Shown here: in pieces, positions 26,957 to 33,940 of the stretch
How positions within the stretch are numbered: the first letter of the stretch is position 1
Layout of the letters: the number at the start of each line of letters is the position of its first letter
DNA from: Bacilli bacterium
GTDB taxonomy: Bacteria > Bacillota_I > Bacilli_A > RF39 > UBA660
Length of the DNA stretch: 64,000 bases
Direction: 5' to 3'
Assembly (NCBI GenBank): GCA_017541325.1
Contig: JAFXZI010000012.1
Coordinates: 1-64,000, forward strand
Translations under genes and position numbers: made by a program
Notes under the pieces: model-generated
Databases searched by the model: none
Seen by the model: the letters and a program-made list of their open reading frames with translations, nothing else
Told to the model about the DNA's origin: nothing

Positions 26957-26984
26957 AAGCAACATAATATCAATTATAGGAAGT
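26957..26984 (-). other. dif: dif-like Xer recombination site
   Basis: On the - strand the 28 bp read ACTTCCTATAA / TTGATA / TTATGTTGCTT. Against Bacillus dif as I recall it (ACTTCCTAGAA / TATATA / TTATGTAAACT), the XerC arm matches 10 of 11, the centre 3 of 6 and the XerD arm 7 of 11, with the inner TTATGT exact. It lies in the gap where gene direction reverses, 5.8 kb from xerD, as expected for the dimer-resolution site. Agreement is by eye, not from a scored search. Confidence 0.78.
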
Positions 26985-27000
26985 TAATTTGAGCAAAATA

Positions 27001-27024
27001 AAAGATAGTTTAATAACTATCTTT
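27001..27024 (-). terminator. terminator overlapping the stop of the 27017 gene
   Basis: A 10-bp stem AAAGATAGTT/AACTATCTTT (27001-27010 with 27015-27024), loop of four. The TAG stop (27017-27019) lies in one arm. It could also stop + strand transcripts leaving the terminus region. Confidence 0.82.
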
Positions 27025-27730
27025 TTCTTATCTTTAATACATTAACACCTTTATCTACGCATTCTTCTGTTAAGTAAGAAGACATATATAGAATATGATT
27101 TACTGTTTCTCCAACACTTATTTTATAATCTGATGCTATTTGTATATCATACTCTGGAATACCTTCTGGTACAGTATATATTTCTTCTACATCAGAGTAA
27201 TAGAAAAATGAACCATTTGTATCTTCAAGAGATGAAAATGCAGTAGATGCTGGGTCATACGCTGTAACATCAACTAAATAATCATCATATTGTCTTTTTA
27301 TATAATGATTTAAACCACCTACATTAAATATAACAGCATCTCCACGGCCATTAGATATTGCAAAACCAAGAGACGTTTTATCATCACTTGGATAATGTAT
27401 TGTAGCCATTCTTTTCAAACCATTAACAACATTCATTAAAGTTAAATTAAATTCTCTTGAATTAATATCTGTATTATCCTCTTCTTTAAACCATTCACTT
27501 AATGCTCTAACTAATGAATCACTTTTTTCTTTATTTATTCCTTTAGCTAAGACCATAAGTTTCATATCAGAATCATACATATTCGCTACTCTACTAGAAG
27601 ATAGGAATGATCCATACAGAATATTATCTTCTTCTTTACCTAAAACAATCTTTCCATCAAATTCGGTTCTAACTAATCTAAATTCATCAAGAATACCTTT
27701 ATTTTTTCTTTTAAAATTGAAATTTATCAT
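27017..27730 (-). CDS. degenerate PP2C-like protein (tentative)
   Basis: A 237-aa soluble protein. The order MKLMVLAKGI, LVRALSEWF, KTSLGFAISNGRGDAVIFNVGG and then an acidic SDVEEIY segment recalls the PPM/PP2C phosphatase fold. The metal-binding Asp-Gly residues expected in active enzymes are not apparent (AKGI where DGMG would be). It may be a pseudophosphatase, or the likeness may be superficial. AAAAGGAGGGAT lies 5 bp before the ATG, with a TATAAT upstream. It is the first leftward gene after the switch. Confidence 0.6.
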   Translation of the reverse strand: MINFNFKRKNKGILDEFRLVRTEFDGKIVLGKEEDNILYGSFLSSSRVANMYDSDMKLMVLAKGINKEKSDSLVRALSEWFKEEDNTDINSREFNLTLMNVVNGLKRMATIHYPSDDKTSLGFAISNGRGDAVIFNVGGLNHYIKRQYDDYLVDVTAYDPASTAFSSLEDTNGSFFYYSDVEEIYTVPEGIPEYDIQIASDYKISVGETVNHILYMSSYLTEECVDKGVNVLKIRKR

Positions 27731-27807
27731 ATATTATCCCTCCTTTTGCGCGGAAATACTTGTATATTATATCACAAATATCAAGATATTAAAAGGATAG
27801 ATTACAA

Positions 27808-27831
27808 TAAAAAAGATATCTTTCGATATCT
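27808..27831 (-). terminator. GAAA-tetraloop terminator of the HTH gene
   Basis: On the - strand, stem AGATATC/GATATCT closes a GAAA loop (27814-27831 overall) and is followed by six T. The stop TAG (27830-27832) starts the stem. Confidence 0.85.
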
Positions 27832-28597
27832 AGACTTTTCTTGATTGAATTTCTGCTATTTTCTCTAATACTTCTTTAGCATTTTCTTCATTTATTTCAC
27901 TATATCCTAATTCTCTTAATGCTTGTACTTTAGCAGTATTAAGTTCTTGTGTACGACTTAATTTCTCTTCATTCTTATGTTCTATATCTTGAACAAATCT
28001 TTGATGTGATTCTGCAAGTTTTGATTTAGATGCACCACCATTATTATATAGTGTTAATCCAGAGAATAAGATACTCTCAAAAATAAATTGTTGTTCTTTG
28101 TTAAATGCAAATTCCATTGGATCAGTAAATCCCATTGATTTAGACATATATGCAAGTATATATTTTAATTCTGGATTTGTCTCCATACTTTTTAAATAAT
28201 GATATAAATACAAATATGCATTATACGTTTCTTTAGTTTGATCCTCTTGTAATTTTTCTTTTAATAAATTGATTATGTCACTAAGAAGTTCTTGTTCCTT
28301 TTTATTAAATCCTTTTAAATCAGCAATTATTTCACGATCTCCTGAATCTTTAACTCCATCATTAAGTCTTCCTTCAACTGTCATTATATAACTGCTATCA
28401 ATACTTAGATTTTCAAGGTCACTTTCTTCTTTAATATCTAATAGGCTTAATAATTTTGTAACTTTTTCCTTAGGCCAATCTGCAAGTGATGGTAGTGCTA
28501 AATAATTATATAACATTTGACGAGAAACTCCTAAATATTTAGCAAGTCTTACCTTTGATATACCTAATTCATTTAATATGCTACCTAACTTTTCCAT
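27830..28597 (-). CDS. helix-turn-helix transcriptional regulator
   Basis: A 255-aa protein with an N-terminal HTH of the XRE/Cro type (LGISKVRLAKYLGVSRQMLYNYL, about 11-33). A long helical region without a recognisable ligand domain follows, and the C-terminus is charged (EVLEKIAEIQSRKV). GGAGGGT lies 8 bp before the ATG. The -35 box of its promoter is half of a perfect palindrome (28636-28648), which suggests autoregulation. Its targets are unknown; the PP2C-like gene lies just downstream. Confidence 0.8.
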   Translation of the reverse strand: MEKLGSILNELGISKVRLAKYLGVSRQMLYNYLALPSLADWPKEKVTKLLSLLDIKEESDLENLSIDSSYIMTVEGRLNDGVKDSGDREIIADLKGFNKKEQELLSDIINLLKEKLQEDQTKETYNAYLYLYHYLKSMETNPELKYILAYMSKSMGFTDPMEFAFNKEQQFIFESILFSGLTLYNNGGASKSKLAESHQRFVQDIEHKNEEKLSRTQELNTAKVQALRELGYSEINEENAKEVLEKIAEIQSRKV

Positions 28598-28620
28598 AAT
28601 CTTTTACCCTCCATAATTTA

Positions 28621-28648
28621 ATTTTATCATTTTTGTTGACAATGTCAA
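28621..28648 (-). promoter_or_regulatory. promoter with palindromic operator for the HTH gene
   Basis: On the - strand TTGACA (28648-28643), a 16-bp spacer and TAAAAT (28626-28621). The -35 box is half of the perfect palindrome TTGACA-A-TGTCAA... read as TTGACATTGTCAA (28636-28648), a plausible operator. Confidence 0.7.
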
Positions 28649-28663
28649 GTGTAAAGTAAAATT

Positions 28664-29773
28664 CTATAGTAGATACCAAAGTTTTTCTTGATTTTTTCTA
28701 ACTTCTTTGATAATCCCTCCACCAATACATTGTTCTCCTAAATAGAAGACACATGCTTGTCCAGGAGTAACTGATTTCACATTATCATATTTTACTAAAA
28801 GATTTCCATCTTCTAAATATTCTATTTGTACTGGAACATCTTCTGCTCTATATCTAAATTTAGCAGTACATTCAGTTGGTCTTTTACTACAATTAAAATT
28901 AATATCTTCAACAAGACAACTATCTGATAATAAATATTCATTATCTTCACCTAGTGCAACATATAATATGTTTTTATCTAGATTCTTACCAACTACAAAC
29001 ATTCTATTTTCATATCCGCCTATATCAAGTCCTCTTCTTTGGCCGATAGTATAGTACATCAATCCTATATGTTTACCAATTACTTCATTGTTATTTATAT
29101 TAACTATATCTCCTTCTTTATTAGGAAGATAGTTTTTTAAAAATTCTTTAAAGTTTCTTTCTCCAATAAAACAAATTCCTGTAGAATCTTTCTTCTTAGC
29201 AGTTACTAAATCATACTTATCAGCTATTTTTCTAACTTCTGGTTTTTCTATATCTCCTAAAGGAAATATTACATTTTTTAATTGTTCTCTACTTAGTTGA
29301 GATAAGAAATAAGTTTGATCTTTATTTCTATCTTTACTACGATATAAATCTCCATCAACCATCTTGGCGTAATGACCTGTTGCGATATAGTCAGCTCCAA
29401 GTTTTTCTGCTTCTTTTATAAAACAATCAAATTTAATATATTTATTACACATAATATCAGGATTAGGTGTTCTTCCCTTTTTTAATTCATCCAAAAAATA
29501 AGTAAATACATAATCCCAATATTCCTTAACAAAATCTACTCTATGAAGAGGAATACCAATTTTTTCACATACTTTTATAGCATCATTATAATCTTCTTCT
29601 TGAGGACATATATTATTATTTAGTGTTGGATTACCTAATATATCATTATTAATAGCAGCATCCCAATTACGCATAAATAATCCTTCCACTTCATATCCTT
29701 GTTCTTTTAGAAGAATTGCTGCAACAGAAGAATCTACTCCTCCACTCATTCCAATAATAACTTTCTTTTTCAT
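28664..29773 (-). CDS. mnmA: tRNA-uridine 2-sulfurtransferase MnmA
   Basis: Thiolates U34 of Lys, Glu and Gln tRNAs. The 369-aa protein starts MKKKVIIGMSGGVDSS with the PP-loop (10-16). Catalytic Cys109 is in IMCNKYIKF and Cys201 in STGICFIGERNF, as in the family, and GQRRGLDIGG follows. An in-frame TTG at 29821 would add 16 residues; ATG 29773 follows AAGGAAGTGAT and fits the family start. No terminator is obvious downstream. Confidence 0.96.
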   Translation of the reverse strand: MKKKVIIGMSGGVDSSVAAILLKEQGYEVEGLFMRNWDAAINNDILGNPTLNNNICPQEEDYNDAIKVCEKIGIPLHRVDFVKEYWDYVFTYFLDELKKGRTPNPDIMCNKYIKFDCFIKEAEKLGADYIATGHYAKMVDGDLYRSKDRNKDQTYFLSQLSREQLKNVIFPLGDIEKPEVRKIADKYDLVTAKKKDSTGICFIGERNFKEFLKNYLPNKEGDIVNINNNEVIGKHIGLMYYTIGQRRGLDIGGYENRMFVVGKNLDKNILYVALGEDNEYLLSDSCLVEDINFNCSKRPTECTAKFRYRAEDVPVQIEYLEDGNLLVKYDNVKSVTPGQACVFYLGEQCIGGGIIKEVRKNQEKLWYLL

Positions 29774-29822
29774 TAGAATCACTTCCTTAATAATTATAAC
29801 AAAATACGTACTTTTAAACAAA

Positions 29823-29848
29823 TAAAAAGAGTATTTAGAAATACTCTT
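29823..29848 (-). terminator. terminator of the serpin gene
   Basis: On the - strand AAGAGTATTT/AAATACTCTT with a minimal loop, then a T-run (29848 to 29823). It lies just after the serpin stop at 29854. Confidence 0.75.
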
Positions 29849-29853
29849 ATTTA

Positions 29854-31596
29854 TTATTCTTCATCAAATTTACTAGGATCGTAATTACTAGGATCAACTG
29901 AATAATCAGTAACTTTAGAAGGAGTTGGTTCATATACAGTTCCAGTAAACCATACTTCTCCACTATCTTTATCACGAATAATATACATAAATGGTTTATC
30001 AAATGTTAAATCTATAAATTTAATTGGTACATCAAACAAATAATCATATCCACCTGATAATCCTCCAGCTCCACCGACTTCAGTTGCTGCAGCAGCTTTA
30101 ATTCCTTCATTTGAGAATTCAATAGTTGCTTTTTGTTTAGATATTTTTATATGAGAATTTTGATCCATAATATTAGTTAAATTAGCTTTTGCTTGATCAT
30201 AAACATTAGTAATACCCATTTTATTTAATGAAGGTTTTAAATCAAGCATATAATCAAATTTATATAATGGAACAAATCCATGAATTGCAGTTATTACTCC
30301 TTCTTCAAAATCATCATATTTAATATCTTTTAAATTATTAATAATAGTATTTAATGTAGTAGCATTTACGTTTTTAATATAATCATTTAAAGATACTTTT
30401 TTAGGTAATATTGCAATATATTGTAATGTTACTCCATTATATGTTTTTAAATCTTTTGCAAAGACTTTTACATCATTATCATCATAATATTTAAAATCAG
30501 TTGAAGCTCTATAATATTTATAGTTTGCAGCTATATCTTTCATGTATTGATCTAAATATTCTTTTACTGGTTCTTCAGGAGTAACTCCTCCAGTTTTTTC
30601 CATTTTTTTGATGTCATCTTCAACTGTTTTTCTAATTTTTTCTGCACCTAATTCTTTTACTATGTCATATTTATTAGCAATTACACCAAATCTAACACTA
30701 TCAACATTTTTCTTATTATTAAATTTTAATGGACTATATTCTTCAATATCAAGACTTGAAACACCAAAATATCCAATTTTTTCATGAGCAAAATCTGCAT
30801 CAAACTCTCCAAATTTATCAGGTGATTCTTCAGAGTAAGTTGTTGGTTGAATTTTGTTAATCCATTCCATATCAATAGATAAAGCATTTAATAAAATAAA
30901 ATCTTGTTCTTTAACATCTTCATCACTAGCTAAATCTTTTATTAGTTTATTAGTATTATTATATACCCATGTATTTATATTTTTTGCATCGTTAAATGAA
31001 TCATACATTACTTCTGCATTATATTTTGTCTTTAAAGTATTAGTATAATTTGATTTAATATCATTTTTTAAACTATCTTTAATAAATAAAGCATTAGCGA
31101 ATGACATATTAGCACTATTAGTATATTTCTTTGCTGAATATTCTCCTATAACATTATCAATTTGAGTTTTAGATTCTCCTGTTGCACCTTCACTTAGCAT
31201 TTCTAATGTATACTTAACTGAAAGTGGACTGCATACTTTATTTGTTTGATCATTATTTTCTTTAATAAATAATAAATCAAAATCTGATAATTTATAATCT
31301 GTTATCTTGTATGATGCTTCAACTTCTTTAGTATTTGTTTCTGTCTTCTTTTCAACTTTCTTTTCTTCTTTCTTATCATTTAATAAGAAATATCCAGCTC
31401 CACCAGCACAAATTAATAAAATAAGAATTACTAAAATAAGCCCTGTTTTCTTTTTCTTTGGTTTGTCACCTAAAGTAATTTCTACATTATCATTTTGTAT
31501 ATTATCATCAACTGGTGTTTCAACAACATCAATTATTTCAGTTGCTTCGCTTACTGGTTCTTTTACTTCATTAACGTTATTATTTTCTTCGTTCAT
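29854..31596 (-). CDS. membrane-anchored serpin
   Basis: A serine-protease-inhibitor-family protein of 580 aa. An acidic N-terminus (1-45) leads to one transmembrane segment (51-72) and a charged linker, then the serpin fold (about 95-560). CSPLSVKYTLEMLSEGATGES matches helix B-C of serpins. The hinge FSNEGIKAAAATEV (about 493-507) is of the inhibitory type, and FDKPFMYIIRD with WFTGTV is the C-terminal signature. The loop after the hinge is Gly-rich (VGGAGGLSGG). The fold would face outside the cell. The start is ATG 31596 behind GAGGAGTGAT. Confidence 0.9.
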   Translation of the reverse strand: MNEENNNVNEVKEPVSEATEIIDVVETPVDDNIQNDNVEITLGDKPKKKKTGLILVILILLICAGGAGYFLLNDKKEEKKVEKKTETNTKEVEASYKITDYKLSDFDLLFIKENNDQTNKVCSPLSVKYTLEMLSEGATGESKTQIDNVIGEYSAKKYTNSANMSFANALFIKDSLKNDIKSNYTNTLKTKYNAEVMYDSFNDAKNINTWVYNNTNKLIKDLASDEDVKEQDFILLNALSIDMEWINKIQPTTYSEESPDKFGEFDADFAHEKIGYFGVSSLDIEEYSPLKFNNKKNVDSVRFGVIANKYDIVKELGAEKIRKTVEDDIKKMEKTGGVTPEEPVKEYLDQYMKDIAANYKYYRASTDFKYYDDNDVKVFAKDLKTYNGVTLQYIAILPKKVSLNDYIKNVNATTLNTIINNLKDIKYDDFEEGVITAIHGFVPLYKFDYMLDLKPSLNKMGITNVYDQAKANLTNIMDQNSHIKISKQKATIEFSNEGIKAAAATEVGGAGGLSGGYDYLFDVPIKFIDLTFDKPFMYIIRDKDSGEVWFTGTVYEPTPSKVTDYSVDPSNYDPSKFDEE

Positions 31597-31671
31597 TTTA
31601 TCACTCCTCTATTTTAAATTATAACACTATAAAAAAACATTAATAAGAAAAAAATAATATATTTCTCATTA

Positions 31672-31700
31672 TTTACATTTTATCTACAAAATTATATAAT
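31672..31700 (+). promoter_or_regulatory. promoter of the 30-codon ORF
   Basis: TTTACA (31672-31677), a 17-bp spacer and TATAAT (31695-31700). The predicted start near 31707 is at the ribosome binding site GAGGTG (31708-31713). Confidence 0.75.
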
Positions 31701-31718
31701 TATTACTGAGGTGTTTGT

Positions 31719-31811
31719 ATGAATAAAAAGGTTATTCAAGGAATTACAATTTTTTTAGCAATAGTTATGGTAGCATCTATAATAATACCAATGATTTTAC
31801 CATTATTATAA
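31719..31811 (+). CDS. 30-aa single-span membrane peptide
   Basis: A short gene encoding MNKKVIQGITIFLAIV followed by MVASIIIPMILPLL. Two Lys at the N-terminus precede a hydrophobic stretch filling the rest of the peptide. It has its own promoter (31672-31700), a ribosome binding site GAGGTG 5 bp before the ATG, and a strong terminator starting 2 bp after the stop. It lies on + between two - strand genes. The complete set of signals argues for a real gene. Candidates are a small membrane regulator of the DUF4044-like type or a type I toxin; no assignment is safe. Confidence 0.7.
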   Translation: MNKKVIQGITIFLAIVMVASIIIPMILPLL

Positions 31812-31812
31812 A

Positions 31813-31844
31813 AAAATATCTTTGTGGAAAGATATTTTTTTTTT
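31813..31844. terminator. bidirectional terminator
   Basis: An 11-bp stem AAAATATCTTT/AAAGATATTTT (31813-31823 with 31828-31838), loop GTGG, T-run to 31844 on + and A-run on the left. It ends the 30-codon gene on + and the 31850 gene on -. Confidence 0.87.
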
Positions 31845-31849
31845 GGAAT

Positions 31850-32413
31850 TTATTCTTTTACAAATGATATAGCAAGTTTAATTAGAACCATTACAAAGAA
31901 TAAGTACGTTGCCATATCATAATCAAATTGATAAATTGTATTAAGAATAAAATTATTTTCAAATGTATAATTATTTAAACCTAGTATAGTATAAAAGGAA
32001 TAATATGTTAATATGGAAAATAATGCAAAAATACCAATTGCAATATATCCATCTGTATCTTTCTTATGAGCAAATAACTTACTAGAGAGTACATACGTAT
32101 ATACTGTATATATAAACGTAATTAATAAAAATAGAAAAGATACTATTCCAAGAGTAGTTGTATTATTTATAAATACTTTAGGAAGTCCTCTATCAGTAAT
32201 ATATTTAATACTATCAGAAAAAACATTATACATAATTAGATAGATAATTACATATATTGTCGTAATAATAGCAAATAATGAATAATCTTTAATTATATTA
32301 TTTATCTTTCTTTTTCTAGTTACTTTAGTTAACTTTTTTAAGATAACTGCAGGAGCTAAATAAAATAAAGATAAATATACTATAAAAAACAATGCAAATA
32401 GTATTACACTCAT
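31850..32413 (-). CDS. polytopic membrane protein, unknown
   Basis: Not recognised. The 187-aa protein has about five hydrophobic segments (3-25, 46-66, 90-115, 125-147, 163-184). A basic cluster KKLTKVTRKRKINN lies between the first two, which suggests a cytoplasmic loop. No catalytic or binding motif is visible. It is transcribed divergently from the flavoprotein gene at 32500 and followed by a shared bidirectional terminator. GAGGGGAT precedes its ATG. Confidence 0.72.
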   Translation of the reverse strand: MSVILFALFFIVYLSLFYLAPAVILKKLTKVTRKRKINNIIKDYSLFAIITTIYVIIYLIMYNVFSDSIKYITDRGLPKVFINNTTTLGIVSFLFLLITFIYTVYTYVLSSKLFAHKKDTDGYIAIGIFALFSILTYYSFYTILGLNNYTFENNFILNTIYQFDYDMATYLFFVMVLIKLAISFVKE

Positions 32414-32499
32414 TACTTATCCCCTCTATTCTATTTTATTATACCAACTTTTTATTTTTATTTCCATCATTTTTAATGTATAATTAAATTGGTGATTAT

Positions 32500-33927
32500 A
32501 TGAGAAAAAAATATGATTGTATTATTATAGGTGCAGGTCCTGCTGGACTATTCGCAGCTTATGAACTTGCAACTAAAAATAAAGATTTAAAAATATTATT
32601 ATTAGATCAAGGTAAATTTGCTGATACAAGAGTTTGTCCTATGAATAAATATGGTACTCAATGTAAGAATTGTAAGCCATGTGCTATTTTATCGGGATAT
32701 GGAGGAGCTGGAACATTTTCAGATGGTAAATTAAACTTTATTCCTAAACTTGGTAAAAGTGATTTATTTAAATATATGTCTGAAGAAGAAGCATATAAAA
32801 TAATAGATGATTCTGAAGAAATATTTACTAAATTTGGAATGGATTCTGAAGTATATCCTAAGAATTTAGATATTGCAGATGAAATAAAAAAGAAAGTTGC
32901 TCTAGCTGGTGCAAGATTATTACTTATTAAACAAAAGCACTTAGGAAGTGACCATTTACCTACTTATATAATGAATATTACTAATTTCTTAAAAGAAAAT
33001 GGTGTTGAATTACTTGAACAAGCTAATTGTATTGATTTAAAAAGTGAAAAAGAAAATAAACATATAGTAACTATTAAATACAAAGGTGAAGAACATAATT
33101 TAGAATCTAGATATGTTATAGTTGCTCCTGGTAGAACTGGTGCTAAATGGATTCAAGAAATTGCTGATAAATATGATATTCCATATATTTCTAGAAGTAT
33201 TGAAATTGGAGTACGTGTTGAAGTAAGAAAAGAAATATTACAAGACTTATGTGATGTTATATATGATCCTACTATTTTTATAAAGACAAAAACATATGGA
33301 GATGAAATAAGAACATTCTGTACTAATCCTGGAGGATTTGTTACTAAAGAAAACTATTATGGATATATTTGTGTTAATGGACATAGTCTAAAAGATATTA
33401 AATCTAATAATTCTAACTTTGCTTTTATATCTAAAGTTAATTTAACTGAGCCAGTAACAAATACAAGATTATATGGAGAATCAATTGCAAAAATTGCTAA
33501 TGTTTTAGGAGATGGAAAACCTATTATTCAATCTCTTAAAGACTTGAAAGATGGAAGACGTAGTGAATGGCATAGAATTAATAAAGGATTTATTTCTCCT
33601 ACTCTAAAAGATTGTGTTGCAGGAGATCTTGCTCTTGTACTTCCACATCGTATTATTACAAATATTATAGAAGGATTAGATAAATTAAATGAAATAATTC
33701 CTGGTGTTAATAATGGAGAAACAATTCTATATGGACCAGAAATAAAATTCTTCTCTAATGAAATAGAAACAAATAATAAATTTAAACTAGAAAAGTACGA
33801 TGTATATTTTGTTGGAGATGGTGCTGGTAAGGCAGGAAATATTGTTACTGCAGCAGCTACTGCACTTATTTCTGCAAGAGATATATTAGAGCAAGAAAAA
33901 GAAAAACAAAAGAAAAAGAAGGATTAA
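32500..33927 (+). CDS. FAD-dependent dehydrogenase-like flavoprotein
   Basis: A 475-aa protein of the uncharacterised COG2509-type FAD-dependent dehydrogenases. The Rossmann motif IIIGAGPAGLFAAYEL is at the start. A Cys-rich block follows (CPMNKYGTQCKNCKPCAILSGYGGAGTFSDGK, split at about 46-77). YVIVAPGRTGAKW is central, and VGDGAGKAGNIVTAAATALI completes the FAD site at the end. GGTGATT with TATAAT at 32479-32484 precedes ATG 32500. It opposes the local strand trend. Confidence 0.85.
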   Translation: MRKKYDCIIIGAGPAGLFAAYELATKNKDLKILLLDQGKFADTRVCPMNKYGTQCKNCKPCAILSGYGGAGTFSDGKLNFIPKLGKSDLFKYMSEEEAYKIIDDSEEIFTKFGMDSEVYPKNLDIADEIKKKVALAGARLLLIKQKHLGSDHLPTYIMNITNFLKENGVELLEQANCIDLKSEKENKHIVTIKYKGEEHNLESRYVIVAPGRTGAKWIQEIADKYDIPYISRSIEIGVRVEVRKEILQDLCDVIYDPTIFIKTKTYGDEIRTFCTNPGGFVTKENYYGYICVNGHSLKDIKSNNSNFAFISKVNLTEPVTNTRLYGESIAKIANVLGDGKPIIQSLKDLKDGRRSEWHRINKGFISPTLKDCVAGDLALVLPHRIITNIIEGLDKLNEIIPGVNNGETILYGPEIKFFSNEIETNNKFKLEKYDVYFVGDGAGKAGNIVTAAATALISARDILEQEKEKQKKKKD

Positions 33928-33940
33928 TTCCTTCTTTTTT
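33914..33940. terminator. bidirectional terminator between flavoprotein and pheT
   Basis: A 10-bp stem AAAAGAAGGA/TCCTTCTTTT (33914-33923 with 33929-33938) and T-run. The loop carries the flavoprotein stop codon region; the pheT stop is at 33939 on the other strand. Confidence 0.82.

Larger units (their letters stand above)
26620..27016. other. gene-free strand-switch region, candidate replication terminus
   Basis: A 397-bp stretch without a credible ORF between the last rightward gene and the first leftward gene. It contains two + strand terminators (26618-26682), three related inverted repeats (26706-26812), a hairpin GACTG-AATC-CAGTC (26871-26884), smaller hairpins such as TCTCT-AAT-AGAGA, the dif-like site (26957-26984) and a terminator serving the - strand gene. 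GTATACAT occurs on both sides of the repeat array (near 26691 and 26817). Confidence 0.75.
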
